Source: JANXUC01 sp043749225 (GTDB taxonomy: Bacteria > Acidobacteriota > Terriglobia > Terriglobales > Acidobacteriaceae). From it: DNA of 20,111 bases. The position numbers and the translations under genes are program-made. This document shows, piece by piece, positions 12,602 through 20,111 of this stretch. Each line of letters starts with the position of its first letter. The stretch's first letter is position 1. The stretch spans positions 1-20,111 of the forward strand of contig JAYVEP010000271.1 in the NCBI GenBank assembly GCA_043749225.1, written 5' to 3'. The notes under the pieces are model-generated. The model was not told where the DNA came from. It did not search any database and was given only the letters and a program-made list of their open reading frames with translations.

Positions 12602-14098
12602 ATCAGAGTACTGGGGATTGACGTGGGGACTGGGGGCACGCGGGCGCTCGTCATGGATGACGAGGGAAGGATTATTTCGTCCGCGACGGAAGAGCATGCA
12701 CCGTTTGCGTCGCCGCAAATTGGCTGGGCGGAGCAGCGTCCGGAAGATTGGTGGCGAGCCTGTGGGATTGCCGTTACGAAAGCTTTGGCGAAGGCAAATC
12801 TGCGTGGCGAAGATATCGCTTGTGTTGGATTCTCCGGGCAGATGCACGGAGCCGTGATGTTGGACGAACGAGATGAGGTGGTGCGTCCAGCACTGATCTG
12901 GTGCGACGTACGGACGCAGAAGCAATGTGACGACCTGACTGCCAAGGTAGGTGCAGAGCGGCTGATTGAGCTGACCTGCAATCCTGCGCTGGCTAATTTC
13001 ACGGTGACGAAGCTTCTTTGGGTGCGAGAGAACGAGCCTGAACTTTGGAAACGCGTGCGCTCGGTGATGTTGCCGAAGGACTATGTTCGCTTCAGGCTAA
13101 CGGGCGAACGAGCGACGGATATGGCGGATGCTTCCGGCACGCTGCTGCTGGATGTGGCACATCGTCGTTGGTCGAGTGAGATGCTGAAGGCGGCGGAAGT
13201 GGATGAGCGTTGGTTGCCCGGACTCTTTGAGTCTCCCGATGTGTGTGGACAGGTTTCCGCAGCAGGGGCTGCCGCAACAGGGTTGAAGTCGGGAACGCCG
13301 GTGGTGGCGGGAGCGGGAGATCAAGCGGCTGGCGCGACGGGCATGGGCATTGTGGCGGCGGGCGCGGTGAGTGCGACGATTGGGACGTCTGGAGTGGTAT
13401 TTGCGGCGACAGATCGTCCGGCACTCGATCCGAAGGGGAGGTTACATACTTTTTGTCACGTGATTCCCGGGCGTTGGCATGTGATGGGAGTGACGCAGGC
13501 GGCGGGACTCTCGCTGCGATGGTTTCGCGATCAATTTGGAACAGAGAGGAAGGACGGTGGCGATCCTTATGAGCAGCTGACGGACGCGGCGACGACTGTG
13601 CCGCCTGGGTGTGACGGACTTTTATGGACGCCGTATTTGATGGGGGAACGTACTCCGCATCTGGATGGAAGTGCGCGGGCGGCGTTGGTAGGGCTATCGG
13701 CGTCGCACACGCGGGCGCATGTTGTCCGAGCTATTTTGGAGGGTGTTGCGTTGAGTCTGCGAGATACGTTCACGATTTTTGAAGAGATGAAAGTGCCGGT
13801 GAAGAACATTCGGCTGGGCGGGGGAGGGGCGAGGTCGAAACTTTGGCGGCAGATTCAGGCGGACGTCTACGGGCACGAGATTGAGATTGTTGAAGCGGAA
13901 GAGGGCGCGGCGTATGGCGCAGCGATCCTGGCCGGAGTTGGCGCCCAGATGTGGCCTTCGGTGGACACGGCTTGCGAGCGGACTGTGCGTGTGAAAGAAC
14001 GAGTGCCTGCGCGGGCTGATGTCGTTCAAGTTATGAATCAGACTTATTCGGCTTACCGGCGTGTGTATGCGGCGACGAAGTCGATTTTCAATTCGTAA
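12602..14098 (+). CDS. xylB: Xylulokinase (FGGY family), apparent ATC start
   Basis: A 498-residue cytoplasmic kinase that phosphorylates D-xylulose with ATP to xylulose 5-phosphate, feeding the pentose-phosphate pathway. Visible are the phosphate-1 loop GIDVGTGGTR with the conserved Asp7, substrate motif GFSGQMHG, FGGY signature NPALANFTVTKLLWV, catalytic GAGDQAAGATGMG (Asp near residue 240), YLMGERTPHLDG, and the C-terminal FGGY signature GGGARSKLWRQIQADV. The length is normal. The only way to include Asp7 with a ribosome site is to start at the ATC at 12602: AGGAGG (12591-12596) lies five bases upstream and a TAG just before closes the frame. The next standard start (GTG 12623) would delete part of the ATP loop. 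A downstream dehydrogenase pair follows after 17 bases, probably in the same operon. Confidence 0.88.
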   Translation: MRVLGIDVGTGGTRALVMDDEGRIISSATEEHAPFASPQIGWAEQRPEDWWRACGIAVTKALAKANLRGEDIACVGFSGQMHGAVMLDERDEVVRPALIWCDVRTQKQCDDLTAKVGAERLIELTCNPALANFTVTKLLWVRENEPELWKRVRSVMLPKDYVRFRLTGERATDMADASGTLLLDVAHRRWSSEMLKAAEVDERWLPGLFESPDVCGQVSAAGAAATGLKSGTPVVAGAGDQAAGATGMGIVAAGAVSATIGTSGVVFAATDRPALDPKGRLHTFCHVIPGRWHVMGVTQAAGLSLRWFRDQFGTERKDGGDPYEQLTDAATTVPPGCDGLLWTPYLMGERTPHLDGSARAALVGLSASHTRAHVVRAILEGVALSLRDTFTIFEEMKVPVKNIRLGGGGARSKLWRQIQADVYGHEIEIVEAEEGAAYGAAILAGVGAQMWPSVDTACERTVRVKERVPARADVVQVMNQTYSAYRRVYAATKSIFNS

Positions 14099-14115
14099 GT
14101 CAGGAGCTTCTTAAG

Positions 14116-14793
14116 ATGGGTGGACAGGGAATTGAGCGGCGAGAGATTTTGCGGTACATCGGTATTGCGTCGGTGGCAGGGACGTTTCCGGGATTCCAGC
14201 AATGGGCATTTGCATGTGGGCAAGATGCGGCCCACGGGACGATGGCGCAACCTGCGACGAAGTCTTACGCGCCGCTGTTTTTTTCCGAACCGCAGTATCG
14301 GATGGTCGAGCGCTTGGCGGAGATGATTATTCCTGCCGACGACACTCCGGGGGCGAAAGAGGCGGGAGTGGCGGAGTTCATTGACTTTATGGTGGCGAAT
14401 CGAGTGCCTGTGAGCGGTGGGTATGAGGTGCGTTCGGTGCAGGATTCGATGAATCAGGGGAATGCGGCGCAGGCGCGGTTCGTCGCAGGATTGAATTGGA
14501 TGAGTGCGCATAGCCATGCGGAATTTGGGAAACACTTTATGGAGTGCGCAGCGGAACAACAAAATGGCTTATTGGAAGAGCTGGCCTATAAAGATAAATT
14601 CAAGCCGACGACAGAGACTGGGCGTGAGTTCTTTCAGATGATGCGCGACTACACGGCGATCGGCTACTACACAACCAAGATTGGACTGGAGAGCTTGGGG
14701 TATCCCGGACTGCGGCGGGTGTGGCCGAAGATGCCTGGATGTGTGCACCTTGATGACCCCGAACATGCGCATTTGCGGGAGCCTCGGGCGTGA
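14116..14793 (+). CDS. Gluconate 2-dehydrogenase subunit-3-like protein with Tat signal
   Basis: A 225-residue small subunit of the PF13618 family, the partner of GMC flavoprotein sugar dehydrogenases. The N-terminus has a twin-arginine signal (ERREILRYIGIASVAGTFPGF), so the folded complex is probably exported to the periplasm. Family features follow: FFSEPQYRMVERLAEMIIPADDTPGAKEAGVAEFIDFMV, a WMSAHSHAEFGKHFME region, and the late YYTTKIGLESLGYPG helix. The length is typical. AGGAG lies nine bases upstream of the ATG. It starts 17 bases after xylB, and its stop overlaps a possible GTG start of the GMC gene, so coupled translation is likely. No cytochrome c subunit follows, so the electron acceptor is not evident. 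Confidence 0.87.
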   Translation: MGGQGIERREILRYIGIASVAGTFPGFQQWAFACGQDAAHGTMAQPATKSYAPLFFSEPQYRMVERLAEMIIPADDTPGAKEAGVAEFIDFMVANRVPVSGGYEVRSVQDSMNQGNAAQARFVAGLNWMSAHSHAEFGKHFMECAAEQQNGLLEELAYKDKFKPTTETGREFFQMMRDYTAIGYYTTKIGLESLGYPGLRRVWPKMPGCVHLDDPEHAHLREPRA

Positions 14794-14834
14794 GCGGGAA
14801 GGTTTTCAAGGGCACGGACTACAAAGGAGCTTTC

Positions 14835-16532
14835 GTGGCGAAAAAAAGTTTCGACGTGATTGTTGTGGGGACGGGCGCTGGTGGCGGGACTGCCATGAAA
14901 ATGCTTTGCGAAGCCGGGCTTGAAGTTTGCGCAATCAATTCGGGGCCGCGCATGGATACGTCAAAAGACTATCGAATGCATCGCCAGGTTTTCGATCTGA
15001 AGTATCGCGGATTTGGCGATCCGCTGGCGTTGCAAGGGAAGGCACACCAAGAGCCGTATTCGGTGGAGGAATCGGAGTACAGCGAAGGCAAGGATATATT
15101 CGAGCATGACGTTGCGTACTCGAACGCTCCGGGGACGGATTGGTATTGGAAACGGTGTAAAGCGACTGGCGGGAAGGCGAATTTTTGGGGCCGGTCGTCC
15201 GCGCGGTATGGCGATATTGACTTCAAAGCGGCGGATCTGGATGGGTTTGGGGAAAACTGGCCGGTTGATTATGGGGAAATCTCTCCGTGGTTTTCGAAAG
15301 CCGAGCGCTATATGGGGGTTGCCAGCACGGTGCAGAATCGGCCGAGCAACCCGGATGGGGAGTATCTACCTCCGATGCCGTTTCGGTGCTTCGACCACAT
15401 TCTGCAGAAGGCTGGCGAAAAGATTGGTGTTCCATATTTGCCAGACCGTTGTGCGCAGCTAACGGTGGCGCACAATGGGCATCCTGCCTGCCACTATTGT
15501 GGGAATTGCACGCGTGGTTGCGATGTGGGGGCATTTTTTTCGCCGACATGGTTCACGATTCCGGATGCGGAAGCTACGAAGAGACTGACGCTGCTAACGA
15601 ACGCGTTGGTACGAAGTGTGCTGGTCGATGAAGATGGAAATGCGAAGGGCGTTGCGTACGTCGATCGCGATACGCACAAGGAAGTTGAAGTGTACGCGAA
15701 GGTGGTGGTGTTGGCGGCGTCGTGTGTGGAGACTGCGCACATTATGTTGAATTCGAAGTCTCGGCAATGGCCTACGGGGATTGCGAATTCGAGTGGACAG
15801 CTGGGCAAGAACTTGTGTGATCACCTGTATGGGAGTCCGGGCTATGGCTATCTGCCTCAGCTTTTGGGGCAGCCTGCTACGCCTGACAGCATCGCGGATT
15901 CGACGGTTTCCTGGATGCCGCGTTGGCAGAACTTGAAGAATCCAAAGGAAGAGAAATTTATTCGTGGGTATTCGGTGTATATGGGCGGGGGCTGTGGTGA
16001 GTTTCCAGGGCACTACCGCCAGCTCGAAGGATTTGGCTTAGCCTATAAGAAGAACATCAAGCGTTACTATCCGACGACGATTGGCGGGCTGATTCAGGCG
16101 CCATCACTGCCGAGTCCGACGAATTATGTGGATATTGACCCTCAGAAAAAGGACATTTTCGGGATTCCTCAACTGCGTTTTCATTTCGAGTGGGGTCAGA
16201 ACGAGCTTCTGATGTGGGAACACTCGAAGCAGGTGATGATCGATCTTTTCAAAGCGGCGGGCGGAGAGCTTTGGGGCGCGGATACGATACCGAATCGTCC
16301 AGGGACGAGTTTGCATGAAACTGGAGTTTGCCGTTTTGGCAGTGATCCCAAGACTTCTGTGACGAATAAGTGGGCGCAGACGCACGATGTGAACAATCTT
16401 TACATCTGCGATGCGAGCATTTTGCCAAGCCCGACCGACAAGACGACTACCATGCCGATCATCGCTTTTGCCATGCGGACGTGTGACCACATGCTGAAGA
16501 AGTTTGGCAAGGGTGAGCACAAGCGGGCTTAG
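14835..16532 (+). CDS. GMC-family FAD-dependent sugar/alcohol dehydrogenase, large subunit
   Basis: A 565-residue flavoprotein. It opens with the FAD dinucleotide-binding motif DVIVVGTGAGGGTA and contains ATGGKANFWG, a Cys cluster CHYCGNCTRGC (about residues 219-229), and the GMC C-terminal domain with HETGVCRFGSDPKTSV and NLYICDASILPSPTDKTTTMPI. This is the pattern of gluconate/2-ketogluconate-type dehydrogenase large subunits. It has no signal of its own and would leave the cell with the Tat-bearing subunit encoded upstream. The GTG at 14835 is preferred because AAAGGAG lies five bases ahead; GTG 14790, overlapping the previous stop and with GGGAG eight bases upstream, would add 15 residues. 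The substrate is probably a sugar, polyol or aldonate, but is not determined by sequence alone. Confidence 0.88.
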   Translation: MAKKSFDVIVVGTGAGGGTAMKMLCEAGLEVCAINSGPRMDTSKDYRMHRQVFDLKYRGFGDPLALQGKAHQEPYSVEESEYSEGKDIFEHDVAYSNAPGTDWYWKRCKATGGKANFWGRSSARYGDIDFKAADLDGFGENWPVDYGEISPWFSKAERYMGVASTVQNRPSNPDGEYLPPMPFRCFDHILQKAGEKIGVPYLPDRCAQLTVAHNGHPACHYCGNCTRGCDVGAFFSPTWFTIPDAEATKRLTLLTNALVRSVLVDEDGNAKGVAYVDRDTHKEVEVYAKVVVLAASCVETAHIMLNSKSRQWPTGIANSSGQLGKNLCDHLYGSPGYGYLPQLLGQPATPDSIADSTVSWMPRWQNLKNPKEEKFIRGYSVYMGGGCGEFPGHYRQLEGFGLAYKKNIKRYYPTTIGGLIQAPSLPSPTNYVDIDPQKKDIFGIPQLRFHFEWGQNELLMWEHSKQVMIDLFKAAGGELWGADTIPNRPGTSLHETGVCRFGSDPKTSVTNKWAQTHDVNNLYICDASILPSPTDKTTTMPIIAFAMRTCDHMLKKFGKGEHKRA

Positions 16533-16688
16533 GCTAAGCTAGATTCAAGCAGTCGCGGGCAAGATCGCAAGGAGAGTCGGTTAACCCCGGACGCAGCGGT
16601 CTGTTCTTCTACGCGCTTTTCCGGTATTACCGTCGGATCTCTTCCTTGTCTCCAACCTTGTAGCAAAACCGGTTCTAGAGGATCAGGC

Positions 16689-17102
16689 GTGCCGCCAGGC
16701 TACGCCCAAAAGAATTTCAAGCTTCGCTCCCGTCCGTCGATAACAGGAAGTATGTGCGAACCACCTTGCGTACTCCGCCTTGAGGGCGACTTCGCTATTG
16801 GGGGAGCGGCGGAGCTGAAGGGAAGGTTGCTGGAGGCGTTGTCATCTGGCCAGGGACTGGAGCTGGATATGGCGCTGGCCGGAGATATGGACATCACGAC
16901 GATCCAACTCATTTGGGCAGCCGCGCACGAAGCGGAGAGGTTGGGAACTTCGTTTGAGATGACCGGGCTGGTGCCGGAGGGTATCCGTAGCACGTTTATC
17001 GATGCCGGGTTTGCAAGTTTCCTTGCGTTAGTGAGTTCAGGGGATGCTTTCCAGGAACCGCCAGCAACGAGGACTGAAGGCGGCGATGATCGACAAGTAT
17101 AG
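16689..17102 (+). CDS. STAS-domain protein
   Basis: A 137-residue cytoplasmic protein with a single STAS (anti-sigma-antagonist-like) domain: CVLRLEGDFAIGGAAELKGRLLEAL, then LELDMALAGDMDITTIQLIWAAAHEAERLG, and an EMTGLVPEGIRSTFIDAGF end. The phosphoacceptor position, usually Ser in D-x-S, is Thr here (DITTIQ). GTG 16689 is chosen because AGAGGA lies six bases upstream; ATG 16752, with AGGA three bases ahead, would remove a 21-residue non-domain leader. Its end overlaps the cheA start by 17 bases, which indicates coexpression and a role in the same chemosensory pathway. STAS proteins next to cheA are known in several phyla. The preceding 156 bases contain the odd palindrome CGGTATTACCG (16622-16632), but no clear promoter. 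Confidence 0.8.
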   Translation: MPPGYAQKNFKLRSRPSITGSMCEPPCVLRLEGDFAIGGAAELKGRLLEALSSGQGLELDMALAGDMDITTIQLIWAAAHEAERLGTSFEMTGLVPEGIRSTFIDAGFASFLALVSSGDAFQEPPATRTEGGDDRQV

Positions 17103-19256
17103 AGAAGCATTTCAGGAAGAAGCTCGCGAGATCCTTCTGGATTTAGAGTCGGCCTTGCTTGAGCTCAACGAACGGCCCGAAGACACCGAATTGGTCGGCC
17201 GGGCATTTCGAGCCCTTCATACGATCAAGGGCTCGGGTTCGATGTTTGGGTTTGATGATATTTCTTCTTTTACGCATCACGTTGAAAACGCCTTCGACGA
17301 AGTACGCAATCGTCGCCTTACAGCATCTGCGGAATTGATCAGGCTGGCGCTGGGAGCGGTTGACCAGATCAAAGCGATGCTTGAGGAAGCCTCCGGGCAG
17401 GGCAAGGCGGACGGTGCTATCGCCGCAAGCATCCTGTCGAAGTTGCGGAGTCTGACTGGAGTTCCGGAGAAGACTTCCAGCGGCACTACCGCTTCGATGG
17501 CAGAGACCATAGAGCCTGCGCTTTCCGAGCATGCCCCGGGGAAGCTTGTCCCGGGCGACCGCGGAGTGGATGCGGCGAATGCACTCGTCGAGGAGGGCAC
17601 AAGGCCTTTGCGACAGTGGAACATTCGGTTGTTTCCGAAGCCGGTTTCCTGCGCACGGGAGCCAATCCAGTCTTGCTGTTTCGCGAACTGCGCCGTATGG
17701 GGGCGCTGAAGTTAGTAGCCGACACTTCGGGCGTACCGGTGCTCAGTGAGCTCGACCCCGAGTGCTGTTCCATCGCATGGGACATGGTGCTGACCACGGC
17801 GGCAGGGATCGACGAAATCAGGGATGTCTTCATTTTTGTAGAGGATAGTTGCGAGCTTACCGTCAACCCTGCGGCAGCGGAGCCGCCGTCGCAGGCAATC
17901 AAAAGCAAGAATCTGGAAGTGGAAGTGGAAGTGGAAGTGGAAGATGAAGATGAGGACCGTGTGACTCCGACGGCGACGGCTGAGAAGGTCGTAAGCGATG
18001 GGCCGCGCACCGCGGATCGCGGGCCTGCGGCGAGTATTCGGGTTGCCACGGCCAAACTCGATCAACTCGTCGACCTGGTGGGCCAACTGGTGACAGTGCA
18101 AGCCCGTTTGGGGGAGATTGCGACGCGCAGCGAAAACCAGGACATGGTGGGGCTGGTGGAAGAAATCGATGGCCTCACGGCGGAGCTGCGCGAGACTTCG
18201 ATGAGTATGCGGACGGTGCCGCTGCGTTCGACCTTCGAACGCTTTAAGCGTCTGGTCTACGATCTTGGGCGCACGTTGGACAAGCAGGTTGAACTGACTT
18301 TTGAGGGGGGAGAAACGGAACTCGACAAGACGGTGATTGACCAGTTGGGCGATCCGTTGATGCACTTGATTCGGAACAGCATGGACCACGGCATCGAAAC
18401 GCCGGAACGTCGTCGCGCCGCCGGCAAGCGCGCCACGGCTACCATTCAACTTTCAGCGCGTCACTCGGGTGCGCAGGTTTTGATCTGCGTTTCCGACGAT
18501 GGCAAAGGCATTGACCGTGAAGCGGTGCGGGCTCGTGCGATTGAAAAGGGTCTATTGGCTGCCGACGCCGATCTTGGCGAGTCCGAGCTGCTCTTTCTGA
18601 TTCTGGCTCCGGGTTTTTCCACGGCCCGGGAGGTCACCGACGTTTCCGGTCGTGGGGTGGGTATGGACGTAGTCCGTCGCAACGTTGAAGCGTTACGCGG
18701 AAGCGTAGAAGTGTCCAGTCAACCGGGAACGGGGTCGAAGGTTACGCTCCGGCTTCCGTTAACGCTGGCCATTATCGACGGATTGCTGGTGCGTGTGGGA
18801 ACGGCGCGCTTTGTCATGCCGGTAGCTAATACCGTCGAGTGCATTGAGTTGACCCGGCAAGACATCGTGAATGCGGGCGGCAAGCACATCGTCAACATCC
18901 GCGGTGAAATGATTCCTTATATCCGGTTGAGCGAGTACCTGCAGATTGGCGGAGAACGCCAGGAGCGCGAACAGATTATGGTGGCGGAGACCGAAGATGG
19001 AAAATTCGGGTTTGTGGTGGACCAGGTGCTGGGCGACCACCAGACTGTGATCAAGAATCTAGGGCGACTCTATCGTCATGTGCAGTTTGTATCGGGAGCC
19101 ACCATTCTGGGCGATGGCAGCGTGGCCCTGATTTTGGACCCGCACCGCCTGGTGCAGTGTGTTCTGCGCAGCACGACGACGAGTCCGAATACATTGGCGC
19201 GGCCTGCCCCGGGAGCACAGCCGCAAGGGTTGGCTCAAGCCGCAACTGGCTCCTGA
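17086..19256 (+). CDS. cheA: Chemotaxis histidine kinase CheA, interrupted by one apparent frameshift
   Basis: CheA autophosphorylates on its HPt domain and passes phosphate to response regulators. The HPt domain (residues ~1-110) has FRALHTIKGSGSMFGF with phosphoacceptor His45. A P2-like domain (RQWNIRLFPK, FRELRRMG, FIFVEDSCELTV) is split: reading leaves the first frame after AAG at 17638-17640 and continues one base back (AGFLRTGANP), so one base appears missing. Then come a Glu/Val/Asp linker, the dimerisation domain (KLDQLVDLVGQLV), the ATPase with HLIRNSMDHGIETP, DDGKGID and GRGVGMDVV, and a CheW-like C-terminus. The frames as they stand end at 17709 and open before 17616. The start at 17086 has GAAGG five bases upstream. 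No response regulator, cheW, cheR or cheB is in the window; a PAS receptor follows. Confidence 0.85.
17914..17943 (+). repeat. In-frame hexanucleotide repeat in cheA
   Basis: Five perfect copies of TGGAAG encode alternating Glu and Val in the linker between the P2-like and dimerisation domains of CheA, continuing into GAAGAT-type codons for Glu/Asp. Unit gain or loss would change linker length by two residues without breaking the frame. Confidence 0.75.
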
Positions 19257-19283
19257 AGGGCGCTGCACATGGTTTCTTGCGAT

Positions 19284-19319
19284 CCACAATGCGGTCCACA
19301 ATGCAGCCCACAATGCAGT
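19284..19319 (+). repeat. Three 12-base tandem repeats between cheA and the PAS receptor
   Basis: Three copies of CCACAATGC-(GG/AG)-(T/C) lie in the 94-base gap: 19284-19295, 19296-19307 and 19308-19319. They precede the receptor ATG by about 30 bases. An ORF reading through them in another frame (PQC repeats from 19269) has no ribosome site and is not considered real. Confidence 0.7.
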
Positions 19320-19350
19320 CCCACGTCCGAAGATAAAAAGGAAAATCAAA

Positions 19351-20111
19351 ATGAAGGCTACGAAGACGAAGAAAGAAAAAAAGAGTGGCGCGTCGACCGG
19401 CTTGGGCCTAGCCCAGCTGCAGTCCATGGTGGACAACCTTCCAATCAACGTGATCCTGGCGGGGTTGGACTTGAAGATTCAGTACATGAACCTGGCGTCC
19501 ACCAAGAACCTTGGCATGCTGCAGCAATTCCTGCCTATGAAGGTTTCGGAAATGATTGGGCAATCGATTGACGTCTTCCACAACAACCCGTCCCATCAGC
19601 GCAGCCTGCTGTCCGACGACAAGAACCTGCCTCATCTTGCGCGGATCAAAGTGGGGACGGAAATCCTGAACCTGCTGGTTACCGCGATCTACGACAAAGA
19701 CAAGAAGTATTCGGGGGCGATGGCGACTTGGGAAATCATTACGGAAGCAGTTCGCATCGAAGCCGCAAAGTTTGAATTGGACGGGCAGGTCGCTGCGATC
19801 AGCAAAGCGCAGGCGGTGATTGAGTTCAAGATGGACGGCACGATCGTGACCGCGAACGAGAATTTTCTGAAGACGCTGGGCTACTCGCTGGAAGAGATCA
19901 AAGACAAACACCACAGCTTGTTTGTCGAGGAAGCATACCGGCAGAGCTCCGATTACCGTGAATTCTGGGCGAAGTTGAATCGGGGAGAATATGTGGCGGC
20001 GGAATTCAAGCGCATCGGCAAGGGCGGTAGAGAAGTCTGGATTCAGGCGTCCTACAATCCCATCCTCGACTTGAACGGCAAGCCATTCAAGGTGGTCAAG
20101 TACGCCACCGA
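19351..20111 (+). CDS. PAS-domain chemoreceptor (methyl-accepting chemotaxis protein), N-terminal part
   Basis: An open frame of 253 codons runs off the right edge. After a Lys-rich start (MKATKTKKEKK) there is a first PAS domain, about residues 20-130, with VDNLPINVILAGLDLKIQYMN, a DVFHNNPSHQRSLLSD motif typical of receptor PAS domains, and a VTAIYDKDKKYSGAMATWE ending. A second PAS domain follows, about 150 to the edge, with VIEFKMDGTIVTANENFLKTLGYSLEEI and a PAC-like GREVWIQASYNPI. No membrane segment is present, so it resembles soluble BdlA/Aer-like receptors. The expected methyl-accepting signalling domain lies outside the window. AAGGA lies about nine bases upstream of the ATG. It probably signals to the CheA encoded just before it. 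A hybrid or diguanylate cyclase output cannot be excluded. Confidence 0.78.
   Translation, partial: MKATKTKKEKKSGASTGLGLAQLQSMVDNLPINVILAGLDLKIQYMNLASTKNLGMLQQFLPMKVSEMIGQSIDVFHNNPSHQRSLLSDDKNLPHLARIKVGTEILNLLVTAIYDKDKKYSGAMATWEIITEAVRIEAAKFELDGQVAAISKAQAVIEFKMDGTIVTANENFLKTLGYSLEEIKDKHHSLFVEEAYRQSSDYREFWAKLNRGEYVAAEFKRIGKGGREVWIQASYNPILDLNGKPFKVVKYAT

Noticed and set aside
16527..16539. Terminator at the GMC stop codon (GCTTA/TAAGC)
   Set aside because: Five-pair AT-containing stem overlapping the stop, without a T tract.
19269..19571. 100-codon ORF with PQC repeats overlapping the PAS receptor start
   Set aside because: Arises from the 12-base repeats in the wrong frame; the 19351 frame has the PAS domains.

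Overview
The window looks like a chromosomal segment of a GC-rich, Gram-negative soil-type bacterium. Acidobacteriota (Terriglobia-like) is my best guess. The reasons are an outer-membrane barrel protein, many exported proteins with signal peptides, a Tat-signal small subunit paired with a GMC dehydrogenase, a TIGR03118-type secreted protein, a Cro/CI-plus-S24 regulator, and intergenic DNA crowded with short hairpin repeats. The taxonomic assignment is inference from gene content; no rRNA or other marker gene is present.

Layout. Positions 1-1180 hold no convincing gene. They are a mosaic of at least five families of short hairpin repeats, which recur at 6210-6318, 7378-7573, 11028-11110 and 12362-12580. 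On the minus strand a small PDDEXK-nuclease-like protein (1181-1672) stands alone. A probable minus-strand operon (5060 to 1934) then encodes an outer-membrane porin-like protein, a short PstS-like periplasmic protein, a HAMP-domain transmembrane receptor with no output domain (split by one frameshift), and a 73-residue protein of unknown function whose start overlaps the receptor stop. Divergent from it is a secreted protein made of three copies of one ~48-residue domain (5390-5965).

Next come three minus-strand genes: an exported ThuA-domain protein whose 3' end runs into a repeat element, a secreted TIGR03118-family propeller protein, and an XRE/S24 regulator. A tiny HTH protein is transcribed divergently from the regulator, resembling a phage-type switch, and is followed by two small Cys-rich (zinc-ribbon-like) proteins.

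From 11164 to 16532 there is a plus-strand carbohydrate block: an exported 6-phosphogluconolactonase-like propeller, xylulokinase (apparently starting at ATC), a Tat-dependent gluconate-dehydrogenase subunit-3-like protein and its GMC flavoprotein partner. This suggests periplasmic sugar oxidation plus cytoplasmic pentulose phosphorylation. From 16689 to the right edge is a chemosensory cluster: a STAS protein, CheA (one apparent frameshift at ~17640) and the start of a soluble PAS-containing receptor that runs off the window.

Two genes (the HAMP receptor and cheA) each need exactly one inserted base to restore a full reading frame, and xylB has ATC where ATG is expected. Base-level assembly error should therefore be considered beside genuine biology. 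The least familiar material is the porin/PBP/HAMP-only receptor/73-residue locus, the triplicated-domain secreted protein, and the hairpin repeat families whose stems change in a compensatory way.
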